20,007 nucleotides of DNA from JAHJFW01 sp038065635 (GCA_038065635.1 JBBTQP010000021.1:1-20007); one strand, 5' to 3'; shown: positions 6,373-14,444, counted from the stretch's first letter. Notes: generated by a model from the letters alone, not told the origin. Made by a program: numbers and translations.

Positions 6373-6919
6373 ATATCTTCTTAACTTGCGTAAAGTCCAA
6401 CTCGAGCGGGGTTTCTCTTCCGAACATTGAGACGAGCACTTTAACCTTTCCGCGTGCGCCGTCAATCTCGTTAACCTTTCCTTCAAAGCCCTTGAACGGA
6501 CCGTCGCCGATTTTAACAGGCATACCAGGTTGAAGGTCGATGGAAAATGCAGGTTCTTCGGCCGAACCCATGCGCTCGAAAAGATTTACAACCTCTTGTT
6601 CCGAGAGAGGGGAAGGGGTTGTTCCTGTGCCGATGAATCCCGTTACGTTCGGAGTATTTCTCACTACGTACCATGAGTCGTCGGTTACGGTCATTTCTAC
6701 TAATACGTAACCCGGGAAGATTTTTTCCTTGACGAGTTTTCGTTTTCCGTTTTTGATCTTTATCTTTTTTTCCGTGGGCACGAGCACCTGAAAAATTTTG
6801 TCGCTCATCCCGAGCGTGGCGATGCGGCGTTTAAGACTATCCGTCACATTTTCCTCATAACCCGAATAGGTATGGATCGCATACCAACGACGGCCAAGGT
6901 TTGATGTTTGTTTTGCCAT
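6371..6919 (-). CDS. nusG: Transcription termination/antitermination factor NusG
   Basis: Binds RNA polymerase and modulates elongation, Rho action and coupling to ribosomes. The 182 residues show the NGN domain (RRWYAIHTYSGYEENV near the start, KIFPGYVLVEM around 85-95, VRNTPNVTGFIG) and a C-terminal KOW domain from about 128 (GMPVKIGDGPFKGFEGKV, with the GRETPLELDFTQVKKI ending). It starts 4 nt after the secE stop, so the two are co-transcribed, the normal bacterial order. The right arm of a large hairpin element begins in its stop codon. No Shine-Dalgarno sequence is seen. Confidence 0.97.
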   Translation of the reverse strand: MAKQTSNLGRRWYAIHTYSGYEENVTDSLKRRIATLGMSDKIFQVLVPTEKKIKIKNGKRKLVKEKIFPGYVLVEMTVTDDSWYVVRNTPNVTGFIGTGTTPSPLSEQEVVNLFERMGSAEEPAFSIDLQPGMPVKIGDGPFKGFEGKVNEIDGARGKVKVLVSMFGRETPLELDFTQVKKI

Positions 6920-6923
6920 AGCG

Positions 6924-7244
6924 TTATTGTTTCGGGGTTGTTTCCGCTTTTGGTTCCGAAAAATCCAAGACCGGAGTTACGGTTGAGCTTGTAACTTCGA
7001 CTTGCGGTTGTTCCGTTGGCTTTTGTTCTTCGCTGGCAGAGGTGTTTTGCCGCGAAGCCAGACCTGCCTCGACGAGACGCGTGAGACCGGAATCAAGCAA
7101 CACGAAAAATCCTGCAAGCGAGGCGCTGATAGCGACAACGAGTACGCCATATCGGATTGTGTCCGGGCGTGACGGCCATGTCACTTTTTTAAGTTCCGCG
7201 ACGGATGAGCGGAGATACGTAACGATTGTATTGATGAGTTTCAC
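6924..7244 (-). CDS. secE: Preprotein translocase subunit SecE
   Basis: Clamps the SecY channel in the cytoplasmic membrane. The 106 residues show the short amphipathic segment SSVAELKKVTWPSR (about 13-26), in which KKVTWP is the SecE hallmark, followed by one transmembrane helix (about 31-50). The C-terminal ~40 residues are a Ser/Thr/Glu/Pro-rich tail not usual in single-helix SecE. The start is GTG at 7244, with GAAAGG about 10 nt upstream, one of the few Shine-Dalgarno-like sequences in the window. It heads secE-nusG(-rplK) just after the gyrB terminator. Confidence 0.93.
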   Translation of the reverse strand: MKLINTIVTYLRSSVAELKKVTWPSRPDTIRYGVLVVAISASLAGFFVLLDSGLTRLVEAGLASRQNTSASEEQKPTEQPQVEVTSSTVTPVLDFSEPKAETTPKQ

Positions 7245-7260
7245 AGATTTTGTACCTTTC

Positions 7261-7281
7261 TAAAAAGCCCTTCCCGGGCTA
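7261..7281 (-). terminator. Intrinsic terminator after gyrB
   Basis: On the minus strand AGCCC-GGGAA-GGGCT is followed by a run of T. It lies between the gyrB stop (7327) and secE (7244), separating the two units. Confidence 0.85.
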
Positions 7282-7326
7282 ATGAACCCACGATAGCACG
7301 GATTTATGAGATTGGCAAGATTCGGA

Positions 7327-9339
7327 TCAAATGTCCAAGTTCGCATTCTTGGCGTGAGTTTGGATGAATTTTTTGCGAGGCGCAACGTCCGCACCCATGA
7401 GGATGTCGAAAGTTTCGTCAGCCGCGGTCGCGTCCGTGATAGTAACCATTTTCATCACGCGGTTTGCTGGGTTCATTGTGGTTTCCCAAAGCTGATCCGG
7501 ATTCATTTCTCCAAGACCCTTGTAACGCTGTATGGAAATGCCGCCGATTTTCGTGATATCTTCCCCCTCCTGTGATTCGGCTTCCGCTGGGTCGTTTTCG
7601 GTTTTCGCGACAAGCTCCTTTGTTTTTGATTTTTGAAATTCGCTCACTATCGCGTCGCGTTCAACTTCCGAAAAAGCGTAGCGCGCGTCTTTCCCTTTTG
7701 CCACGCGGAACAGAGGCGGTTGCGCGATGTAAAGGTGGTTTGACGTTATTATGTTCGGGAAGTAGCGATAGAATAAAGTGAGAAGAAGCGTGCGGATGTG
7801 TGCGCCGTCAACGTCCGCGTCGGTCATAATAACTATGCGGCCATAGCGAAGTTTTTCTATGTCGAACATTTCACCTATGTTCGTACCGAGCGCGATGATA
7901 AGATTTTTGATTTCATTGTTCGCGAGCATCTTGTCTAGACGCGCGCGTTCCACGTTTAGGATTTTTCCGCGAAGTGGGAGTATGGCCTGGAAATTTCTGT
8001 CGCGTCCTTGTTTTGCCGAACCTCCGGCCGAATCGCCCTCAACGATGTAGAGTTCGCAATTCGCCGAATCTCGGCTGGAACAGTCCGCGAGTTTGCCAGG
8101 CAACGTAAAACCTTCGAGCGCGCCTTTGCGTAAAACCGTATCTCTCGCGGCTCTTGCGGCGGCTCTCGCGCGTTGCGCGAGAACGCATTTACCGATGATG
8201 CCTTCGGCGTCGCGCGGATGTTCCTCCAAAAAAGTCGCGAACGTTTCAGTCATCACGGTTTCCACGTATCCGCGAACCTCGGGATTTCCAAGTTTCGCTT
8301 TTGTCTGTCCTTCGAATTGCGGTTCTGGAATTTTAATTGAAATAACCGTGGTCAATCCCTCGCGAACGTCTTCTCCGGAAAGGTTGTCGTCCTTCTCTTT
8401 AAGAAATCCTTTTGCGCGAGCGTAGTTATTAAGTACGCGCGTCAAAGCAGATCGAAAACCGGCTACGTGCGCGCCGCCTTCCGGGTTATAGATGTTGTTG
8501 GTGAAAGCGTAGAGACTTTCCGCGTAATCTTCCGTGTATTGAACTCCGATTTCTATCGTCGCTTGTTCGATGGATTTTTCTGCATAGAACACGTTGTCGT
8601 GTTTCGCGTGTTTCGTGTGGTTCAGATGACGGACGTACGAAGCCACGCCGCCTTCGAAATAAAATCCGTATACGCCGAAAGGCGCCTTGCGCGCGTCCAC
8701 CACCGTCAGCTTTATTCCTTTAGTCAGATAGCATTGCTGGCGGAGGTGTTCGAGAATGCGATTGAAATCGAATTCAACCTCCGTAAAAATCGTGGTATCC
8801 GGTTTGAATGTTACTTTGGTCCCGTGATTTTTGCTTTTGCCGATTTGTTTAACCTTCCCTTGTGGTTTTCCGCGTTCGTATCGATGTTTATACATCCCGC
8901 CGTCGCGTTCCACGGTAACTTCTAGCCACTCGGAAAGCGCGTTAACCACAGAAACGCCTACGCCGTGAAGTCCGCCGGAAACTTTATATCCGCTTTCGTC
9001 CCCGCCGAATTTTCCTCCGGCGTGGAGTTTTGTCATGACGAGTTCGAGAGCGGAAACTTTGTATTGCTTGTGCGTTTCAACCGGAATGCCGCGGCCGTTG
9101 TCGCTGACCGAAACCGTGCCGTCGTCATTAAGAGTGACGATAACATGGTCGGCGTGGCCGGCCATCGCCTCGTCGAACGAGTTGTCTACGACCTCCCACA
9201 CAAGGTGATGGAGACCATCCGGTCCGGTCGACCCGATATACATCCCAGGACGCTTGCGTACGGGATCCAGTCCTTCAAGAACGGTTATTTGTTCCGCGCC
9301 GTATGCGCCGCCTTTCGGCTTCTTTTCATTTTTTACCAT
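7327..9339 (-). CDS. gyrB: DNA gyrase subunit B
   Basis: The ATPase and TOPRIM subunit of the enzyme that introduces negative supercoils. At 670 residues it is a full-length short-type GyrB. The GHKL ATPase site shows EVVDNSFDEA (Glu49, Asn53), DNGRGIP (80-86) and GGLHGVGVSVVNAL. The TOPRIM domain shows EGDSAGGSAKQGRDR, LPLRGKILNVE and DADVDGAHIRTL, and the tail has QRYKGLGEMNPDQLWETTM. The ending NANLDI favours GyrB over ParE. A negatively charged insert (AEAESQEGED) lies near residues 580-590. Its promoter is close to consensus and implies a leaderless mRNA. No gyrA is in the window. Confidence 0.96.
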   Translation of the reverse strand: MVKNEKKPKGGAYGAEQITVLEGLDPVRKRPGMYIGSTGPDGLHHLVWEVVDNSFDEAMAGHADHVIVTLNDDGTVSVSDNGRGIPVETHKQYKVSALELVMTKLHAGGKFGGDESGYKVSGGLHGVGVSVVNALSEWLEVTVERDGGMYKHRYERGKPQGKVKQIGKSKNHGTKVTFKPDTTIFTEVEFDFNRILEHLRQQCYLTKGIKLTVVDARKAPFGVYGFYFEGGVASYVRHLNHTKHAKHDNVFYAEKSIEQATIEIGVQYTEDYAESLYAFTNNIYNPEGGAHVAGFRSALTRVLNNYARAKGFLKEKDDNLSGEDVREGLTTVISIKIPEPQFEGQTKAKLGNPEVRGYVETVMTETFATFLEEHPRDAEGIIGKCVLAQRARAAARAARDTVLRKGALEGFTLPGKLADCSSRDSANCELYIVEGDSAGGSAKQGRDRNFQAILPLRGKILNVERARLDKMLANNEIKNLIIALGTNIGEMFDIEKLRYGRIVIMTDADVDGAHIRTLLLTLFYRYFPNIITSNHLYIAQPPLFRVAKGKDARYAFSEVERDAIVSEFQKSKTKELVAKTENDPAEAESQEGEDITKIGGISIQRYKGLGEMNPDQLWETTMNPANRVMKMVTITDATAADETFDILMGADVAPRKKFIQTHAKNANLDI

Positions 9340-9345
9340 GGCAGG

Positions 9346-9374
9346 ATTTTACATCCTGCAACGTACTTTGCCAA
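9346..9374 (-). promoter_or_regulatory. gyrB promoter (near-consensus, leaderless layout)
   Basis: On the minus strand TTGGCA (9369-9374), a 17-bp spacer and TAAAAT (9346-9351) lie 6 nt before the ATG at 9339. Both boxes match consensus at 5/6. The +1 should coincide with the start codon. Confidence 0.8.
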
Positions 9375-9386
9375 GGGGATGTATAG

Positions 9387-9469
9387 TGTCATTCCCGTGA
9401 AGACGGGAATCCAGAATAAGAGGAAATATTCACATTGTATCCTGGATCCCCGCCTTCGCGAGGATGACA
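9387..9469. repeat. Dispersed repeat, TGTCATTCCCGTG...GACGGGAATCCAG family (copy A)
   Basis: The left half (9387-9414) and right half (9442-9469, CTGGATCCCCG...GAGGATGACA) are imperfect inverted repeats, each with its own small hairpin. A close copy lies at 18173-18256, and the two share the central GGAAATATTCAC. This type is widespread in bacterial intergenic DNA. Here it lies between the divergent gyrB and the membrane-protein gene. Confidence 0.85.
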
Positions 9470-9509
9470 AAAGATGGTTTTGCATCGGTCTCTGCGTGAG
9501 GACATTTCA

Positions 9510-9518
9510 TGCTATACT
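9510..9518 (+). promoter_or_regulatory. Extended -10 promoter of the membrane protein-rodA operon
   Basis: TGC-TATACT (9510-9518) is an extended -10 ending 9 nt before the ATG at 9528. No -35 is evident, as is common for extended -10 promoters. Confidence 0.6.
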
Positions 9519-9527
9519 ATTCACATC

Positions 9528-10418
9528 ATGCCGCCGAATAGTGCCCAGCTTGGGAGTGGGTTTACGGAAGGCGAATTGAAGTTCGCGTCGTTTTGGGTTC
9601 GCAATCGAATTCCGCTTCGAAGATTTGGATACGGATTTCTTATTTTGGTGAACGCGATCGTTTGGCTGTACTCGGCTTGGGGATTGTTGGATGCTTATGC
9701 AATTTCATATCCGCGTGAATCAAGACTTACGCAAGATATCGCGACCAATCAGTTGACGCTCGAGTCTCTTTTGCACGACCAACCACAGCCGGTGGCGACC
9801 GGCAACGCGCAGGTTTTTGAAGGCACGGAAAATCGGTTCGATATGGCGGTGGACGTCCAAAATCCGAACGAACAATGGTGGGCGGAATTTAATTACAGAT
9901 TCAATTTGTCCGGACAACAGACTCCATTAAGGAATGGGTATCTAATGCCTGGGAGTGCCATCACGTTGACGGAGATCGGTTTTCGTCCGCGTGAAAGGGG
10001 AGGAACGGCCGCGCAATTGGAAGTTGAAAATATCCGTTGGCATCGTGTTGATCCGAACGTTGTCGGCAGTCGCTATGCTGACTACGCGCTACAACGGTTC
10101 AACGTTGCGTTTGAAAACGCCGTTACCAAGACCGGCGGTCAAGTCGGTACGCAATCTTCCGGAAGAACATCGTTCGACGTTGTTAACCGAGGTTCGTTCG
10201 GATATTGGGCAATGGATTTGGTTGTGAAGTTGTATCGCGGTAGCAGCGTTGTTGCGATCAATAAACTTACTTTGACAAATGTCGCGCCCGGAGAAACGCG
10301 TCATATCGACATAGACTGGTTTGGAAAACTTCCGTCAATCAGCCAGACCGAGATTATTCCGATTATCAATTTGTTAGATCCGAATGCCTATCTTCCGACC
10401 GAGTATTTTAGGAAATAG
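9528..10418 (+). CDS. Single-pass membrane hypothetical protein, rodA operon
   Basis: I do not recognise a named family. The 296 residues have a short cytoplasmic N-terminus, one transmembrane helix at about 33-55 (rich in Leu, Val, Trp), and a roughly 240-residue outer region. The outer region is predicted to be beta-rich: two stretches with alternating hydrophobic residues (about 95-165 and 200-275) end in phrases such as NVAPGETRHIDIDW, reminiscent of Ig-like or FxLYD-type domains. The start at 9528 is chosen because an extended -10 ends 9 nt upstream; the ORF runs 18 codons further back through that promoter. rodA follows 35 bp later, so a link to cell-wall elongation is an inference from context. 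Confidence 0.65.
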   Translation: MPPNSAQLGSGFTEGELKFASFWVRNRIPLRRFGYGFLILVNAIVWLYSAWGLLDAYAISYPRESRLTQDIATNQLTLESLLHDQPQPVATGNAQVFEGTENRFDMAVDVQNPNEQWWAEFNYRFNLSGQQTPLRNGYLMPGSAITLTEIGFRPRERGGTAAQLEVENIRWHRVDPNVVGSRYADYALQRFNVAFENAVTKTGGQVGTQSSGRTSFDVVNRGSFGYWAMDLVVKLYRGSSVVAINKLTLTNVAPGETRHIDIDWFGKLPSISQTEIIPIINLLDPNAYLPTEYFRK

Positions 10419-10453
10419 ATGCGCGGTTTTCGTTCTCATGGCAAAGTGCTGAA

Positions 10454-11563
10454 ATGAAACGCGGCTTGGAACAATTCGCGAGGTTTGATTGGATTCTTCT
10501 TCTTTCGTCTTTGACTCTGACCGTCATCGGCCTTTTGGCGATATATGGTTTAAGCGTATCGAGAGAATCGTTGGATTTTTTTCAATTCAAAAAGCAGTTA
10601 ATAGCCGCGATAATCGGATTGACACTTGTTTTTGGGTTCGCATTTTTTGATTATCGCCACATCAAGGCGTTCGCGTTGCCGATCTACGCGGCTGGACTTG
10701 CGGTGCTTGGAAGCGTTCTTATTTTTGGTACGACCATTCGCGGAACGCGAGGATGGTTCGTGCTTGGAAGTCTTTCTTTTCAACCGGTGGAAATTGCAAA
10801 AATATTGCTCGCGATTTTCCTTGCGTTTTATGTTTCAAAACACACGCATCGAAGAATCGGATTGGTCGCGTTTTTCGGAAGCGCGTTAGCCACAGGTTTA
10901 TACGTCGGCCTAGTTTTGCTTCAGCCGGATTTCGGTTCCGCCGCTGTGATGATCGCAATGTGGCTCACCGTTGTTTTTTTTGCGGGCATTCCGCGTCGCG
11001 CCGCAATCGCTCTCGTCCTTTCTTTTGTCGCCATCTCCGGTTTGGTTTGGCAGGTGGGTTTGAAGCCGTATCAGCGTGAGCGGCTTGTTTCGTTTTTCGA
11101 TCCAACGTATGACACGCGCGGCGCCGGATACAACGTGACGCAAGCGCGAATCGCAATAGGATCCGGTGGATTATTCGGGAAGGGGATCGGCGAAGGATCA
11201 CAGTCCCGTCTTCGATTTTTGCCGGAAGCCACGACTGACTTCGTATTTTCCGTGCTTGGTGAAGAACTTGGATTCGTCGGAGTAACGTTCGTACTTCTGC
11301 TTTTTGGAACGCTGTTTTTTAGATTGGTTCATATCGCGTCCGCAGTCGACGATCCGTTTCCGCAGCTGCTTCTAATTTCGATTCTTGCGTCTTTCCTTTT
11401 CCATCTCATCATCAATGCAGGAATGAATCTCGGCATAATGCCGGTGACCGGAATCCCTCTTCCATTCGTTTCCGCCGCCCCGTCATCTCTCGTTGTCGCG
11501 TTTATCAGTGTCGCGCTCGCGGAGATGATTGCGGTCGAGAGGCAGCCGGCGACGTTTAGGTGA
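10454..11563 (+). CDS. rodA: SEDS peptidoglycan glycosyltransferase RodA
   Basis: A polytopic membrane enzyme that polymerises lipid II into glycan strands during elongation, working with a class B PBP. The 369 residues contain about ten hydrophobic helices. SEDS signatures are FFDPTYDTRGAGYNV, QARIAIGSGGLFGKG, LPEATTDFVF with the conserved Asp near residue 261, EELGFVG, and a final GIPLPFVS. The IAIGSGG plus PEATTDF wording fits RodA better than FtsW, though the two can be hard to separate. It follows the membrane protein after 35 bp with no Shine-Dalgarno sequence; the pair is likely an operon. murA, another wall gene, lies about 5 kb downstream. Confidence 0.9.
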   Translation: MKRGLEQFARFDWILLLSSLTLTVIGLLAIYGLSVSRESLDFFQFKKQLIAAIIGLTLVFGFAFFDYRHIKAFALPIYAAGLAVLGSVLIFGTTIRGTRGWFVLGSLSFQPVEIAKILLAIFLAFYVSKHTHRRIGLVAFFGSALATGLYVGLVLLQPDFGSAAVMIAMWLTVVFFAGIPRRAAIALVLSFVAISGLVWQVGLKPYQRERLVSFFDPTYDTRGAGYNVTQARIAIGSGGLFGKGIGEGSQSRLRFLPEATTDFVFSVLGEELGFVGVTFVLLLFGTLFFRLVHIASAVDDPFPQLLLISILASFLFHLIINAGMNLGIMPVTGIPLPFVSAAPSSLVVAFISVALAEMIAVERQPATFR

Positions 11564-11667
11564 ATCATATAATAAGTAGCGTTGGAACGGTTTTGAGGTG
11601 AATGCTGCGTTAAGTTTCAACATTCAAAGAATATCGTTGTTACCATTGTTCATGTGGATAAATTTGT

Positions 11668-11696
11668 TTGCGCACTTTCTATTTATTTTCTATAAT
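11668..11696 (+). promoter_or_regulatory. Promoter of the lexA-methyltransferase fusion
   Basis: TTGCGC (11668-11673), a 17-bp spacer and a perfect TATAAT (11691-11696) lie 6 nt before the ATG at 11703. An 8-bp palindrome TAATATTA (11693-11700) overlaps the -10, and GTTACCAT (11639-11646) is answered by ATGGTAAC (11703-11710) across the start codon. Either could be a repressor site. No classical SOS box is visible. Confidence 0.75.
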
Positions 11697-11702
11697 ATTA
11701 GT

Positions 11703-13145
11703 ATGGTAACAAAAAAGCAAAAACAGGTCCTCGATTTTATTTTTGATTATCAGGAACGCAAGGGATACGCTCCCTCGCTAGACGAAATACGTAAGAAATT
11801 CAAACTCGCGTCGGTTTCAACAGCTCATTTTCATATTTCAAAGCTACGTGATCTTGGGTATTTGACAAAGGAAGACAACAAGTCCCGTTCTATTGATGTC
11901 GTAGGGCGTGAATCTATGGTTAAAATTCCCCTTTTGGGGACTATTGCCGCAGGGCAGCCAATTGAAGCGATCCGAGTAAAAGAAATGATAGCAATCCAGA
12001 AAAGTAAACTTCCTCAATCATCGGAAGTTTATGCTCTTCGCGTTGTCGGCAACAGTATGATTGATGAAAATATCAACGATGGCGATGTTGTTTTGATTAA
12101 GCGGCAGGAAACCGCCGATAATGGACAGAAGGTGGTTGCTCTCATAGATAATCACGAAGCGACACTCAAGAGATTTTATAAAGAGAGGGGGCATATTCGT
12201 TTACAGCCAGCAAATAGAAATATGGAACCGCTTATTTTCAAAAACGAGCTGGATGTTTCTATACAAGGTATCGTTCTTGATGTTATTCGCGAAGAAGGAA
12301 CTGCCACAATTCAATTACCCGAATACAAAAAAACTGAAAAATATAGAGAATTGCCGCTAAACAAAATTCTTTGCGGAGATGCGGTTGAGGTATTAAAGAA
12401 AATACCTTCAAATTCCGTGGATTTAGTAGTAACCTCACCACCCTATGATGATATAAGAACCTATAATGGTTTTTCGCTGAATTTGCCAGCCGTCGGGAAA
12501 GAGCTGCATCGCGTTTTAAAAGATGGGGGCATTGTCGCAATGGTTATCCAGGATTCAACTCGTAATTTTGGGAAAACACTAACATCATTTAAAACGATTA
12601 TAGATTGGTGTGACAATGCTGGTTTTAAACTTTTTGAAACTGTAATTTACAGAAAATATGGGACAGAGGGAGCGTGGTGGACAAAACGGTTTCGTGTTGA
12701 TCACGAATATATGCCAATTTTCCTAAAAGGGGACCGTCCCGCCTATTTTAATAAAGAGCCCTTAAAAGTTCCCTCGAAGCATGGTGGAAAAACGATGACA
12801 GGAAGTGGTAATCGCCGTACAGATGGAACAACGACAAAAACTATTACACGGGAGATAAATGCAATGAAGTGTAGAGGAACCGTGTGGGATTATTTGAATG
12901 CCGGAGATAAAAATCCGCTCAAACGAAAACATCCTGCGACATTTCCAGACAAAATCCCAACGGATTTTGTTCAATGTTTCTGTCCTTCAAATGGCGTTGT
13001 TCTTGACCCGTTTATTGGTTGCGGTTCAACCGCCGTCGCAGCAAAACAATTAGGCCGAAACTATATAGGCATAGATATTTCAAAGGAGTATTGCGAACTA
13101 ACCGAGGAGCGATTGAAAGCGGTTGGAAATTCCTTATTTGAATAA
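11703..13145 (+). CDS. LexA repressor fused to beta-class DNA methyltransferase
   Basis: One continuous 480-residue frame. Residues 1-65 are a LexA winged-helix domain (APSLDEIRKKF, STAHFHISKLRDLGYL). Residues 73-198 are a LexA/S24 self-cleavage domain with Ala83-Gly84 in LLGTIAAGQPIEA, nucleophile Ser118 in GNSMIDENINDGD and general base Lys156 in ATLKRF. After a linker of about 20 residues comes a methyltransferase (218-480). It has TSPPY (244-248) first and DPFIGCGST (435-443) last, the beta-class order; SPPY favours N4-cytosine. The start at 11703 follows a perfect TATAAT. Upstream in-frame codons encode only a fortuitous hydrophobic stretch. The restriction-like genes are convergent, 12 bp away. 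Self-repression and DNA-damage release are inferences. Confidence 0.85.
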   Translation: MVTKKQKQVLDFIFDYQERKGYAPSLDEIRKKFKLASVSTAHFHISKLRDLGYLTKEDNKSRSIDVVGRESMVKIPLLGTIAAGQPIEAIRVKEMIAIQKSKLPQSSEVYALRVVGNSMIDENINDGDVVLIKRQETADNGQKVVALIDNHEATLKRFYKERGHIRLQPANRNMEPLIFKNELDVSIQGIVLDVIREEGTATIQLPEYKKTEKYRELPLNKILCGDAVEVLKKIPSNSVDLVVTSPPYDDIRTYNGFSLNLPAVGKELHRVLKDGGIVAMVIQDSTRNFGKTLTSFKTIIDWCDNAGFKLFETVIYRKYGTEGAWWTKRFRVDHEYMPIFLKGDRPAYFNKEPLKVPSKHGGKTMTGSGNRRTDGTTTKTITREINAMKCRGTVWDYLNAGDKNPLKRKHPATFPDKIPTDFVQCFCPSNGVVLDPFIGCGSTAVAAKQLGRNYIGIDISKEYCELTEERLKAVGNSLFE

Positions 13146-13157
13146 TTCAGCTTTTAC

Positions 13158-14210
13158 TTATTCAAGCGTGTATTCAATTCTATTACTTGCTGTCATGGCA
13201 AGCGAAAACGGATTTTGATCAAACAATGTCTTGTAAGTTTGATTATTGAGGCGGGTGCTAGCAGTTGTTGATTCGCCAGACAACAATCCCTTTTGAAGCA
13301 TTTTAATGTCAAAGTTGCCCCAATTCCATTTTCTATCTAGATACTGCCACCCCATCATCACCGCAACCTCTCGTATAAAACCTTGAACTCTTTGGGCCTC
13401 TGCTGAATGAATGTCGAAAGAGGAACCATTATTTGTTAAGTTGATTTTTGCACCTTGACCGTTGGTTATTTTAAGCTTGTGTCCAGTCCTTTTATTATTT
13501 CCACCATGAACAAAATTTGTGCCGTCGAAATATCCAGTTGCGTTGAAGCTATCTCGAATAACAAAAAATCGCTGAAGGTATTGCATTATTTGATAAAAAT
13601 TAAGATTGGTCTCGCATAGAAACTTATGGAGGATGTGTGTATTTTGGTTTATTTTTAGATAATTGATCCAATCAAGACAATTTTCCGGATATCCAAAAAG
13701 GTTGTTACCTACTCCATCAGCAAAAAGTAGCGGGCTGATAGCATCGTCTTGAATATCGTTAATTACTCCGGCACCCTGTAGGATGCTCAACAGCAAATGA
13801 ATTGTTCCAAAAGGGTACTTTCGTTGAAAAGCATTTTTTCCATCAAACCCCCTTAACATATTTGGCTGGAGACACGCATCAAAATTACGATTGTTGACAA
13901 CAAGATTACGGTTATACTCGATTAGGTGATTCCCGATACTTCCTACGCTTGGTCTATTAATTTCCATATCAAGGAAAACACACTCGTTAACATCTACTCC
14001 TCTTTTAGAGATTAAAATTTTTCCATCGTAGAATCCCGCAACTTCCCAATTGAGGAAGTTTGTAACCAAAAGCCCAGCCAGAAAACCGTCACTATCTGGG
14101 CTAAGAATACAATATCGATCTCTTGCTGTAACCCAAGGAAATTGCGTGATTAAGGCAGCATAATCAATCATAGTATTCTCCGATTGCACTGTTTGGATTT
14201 GTGACATCAT
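13158..14210 (-). CDS. Putative nuclease/phosphoesterase with DHH-like motifs (restriction partner by context)
   Basis: A 350-residue protein of no family I can name with confidence. Its N-terminal half carries an ordered set of motifs like DHH phosphoesterases (RecJ/NrnA type): ILSPDSDGFLAGLL with Asp39 and Asp41, VFLDMEI with Asp81, SIGNHLIEYN with Asn94-His95, and LLFADGVGN with Asp165. A clear PD-(D/E)XK site is not visible. The C-terminal half is rich in Asn, Gln and aromatic residues, as in DNA-binding domains. It starts 3 nt after the Xre controller gene and is convergent to the methyltransferase, the layout of a controller-regulated type II system. Restriction endonuclease is therefore the contextual guess. 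ATG at 14210, 14207 or 14171 could be the start. Confidence 0.55.
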   Translation of the reverse strand: MMSQIQTVQSENTMIDYAALITQFPWVTARDRYCILSPDSDGFLAGLLVTNFLNWEVAGFYDGKILISKRGVDVNECVFLDMEINRPSVGSIGNHLIEYNRNLVVNNRNFDACLQPNMLRGFDGKNAFQRKYPFGTIHLLLSILQGAGVINDIQDDAISPLLFADGVGNNLFGYPENCLDWINYLKINQNTHILHKFLCETNLNFYQIMQYLQRFFVIRDSFNATGYFDGTNFVHGGNNKRTGHKLKITNGQGAKINLTNNGSSFDIHSAEAQRVQGFIREVAVMMGWQYLDRKWNWGNFDIKMLQKGLLSGESTTASTRLNNQTYKTLFDQNPFSLAMTASNRIEYTLE

Positions 14211-14213
14211 ATT

Positions 14214-14435
14214 TTACTTCACGAAGTAATCCAGAGATTTATTATAAATTTTCGCGAATTCTTTCAATTGCAGTACGTCAAAACGCCTTTGTCCCGATTC
14301 AATTTTTGAAATATAAGATTGGGTTTTACCGAGCATTTTTGCAGCTTCAACCTGCCCAAGACCAGCATTAATACGCGCTTTCTTTAGGCGTTCAACAATC
14401 GCATTGTGCTCTTTTGTGTATATCGCTTTAGGCAT
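14214..14435 (-). CDS. Xre-family helix-turn-helix regulator (controller-protein-like)
   Basis: A 73-residue single-domain regulator, the size of restriction-modification controller (C) proteins. The helix-turn-helix is clear: GLGQVEAAKMLGKTQSYISKIESGQRR, read as two pieces around residues 25-35 and 36-51, followed by the LQLKEFAKIYNKSLDYF helix pair. It heads a two-gene operon with the putative nuclease 3 nt downstream. By analogy with C proteins it would bind its own promoter and time nuclease expression after methylation. Two similar boxes overlap that promoter. A plain antitoxin-like or phage-like repressor is the alternative. Confidence 0.85.
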   Translation of the reverse strand: MPKAIYTKEHNAIVERLKKARINAGLGQVEAAKMLGKTQSYISKIESGQRRFDVLQLKEFAKIYNKSLDYFVK

Positions 14436-14444
14436 TGTTCATGC

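Noticed and set aside
11598..11702. N-terminal hydrophobic extension of the LexA-methyltransferase ORF (possible membrane anchor)
   Set aside because: A perfect TATAAT promoter lies inside it, 6 nt before the LexA-type start MVTKKQKQVL; the extension is AT-rich non-coding sequence.
11565..11702. Classical SOS box (CTGT-N8-ACAG or GAAC-N4-GTTC type) upstream of the LexA fusion
   Set aside because: No good match found by eye; only other palindromes are present.
13158..14210. PD-(D/E)XK nuclease motif in the putative restriction protein
   Set aside because: The only candidate is a weak NFDIK near residue 300 without a convincing preceding acidic residue; the DHH-like motifs are better ordered.
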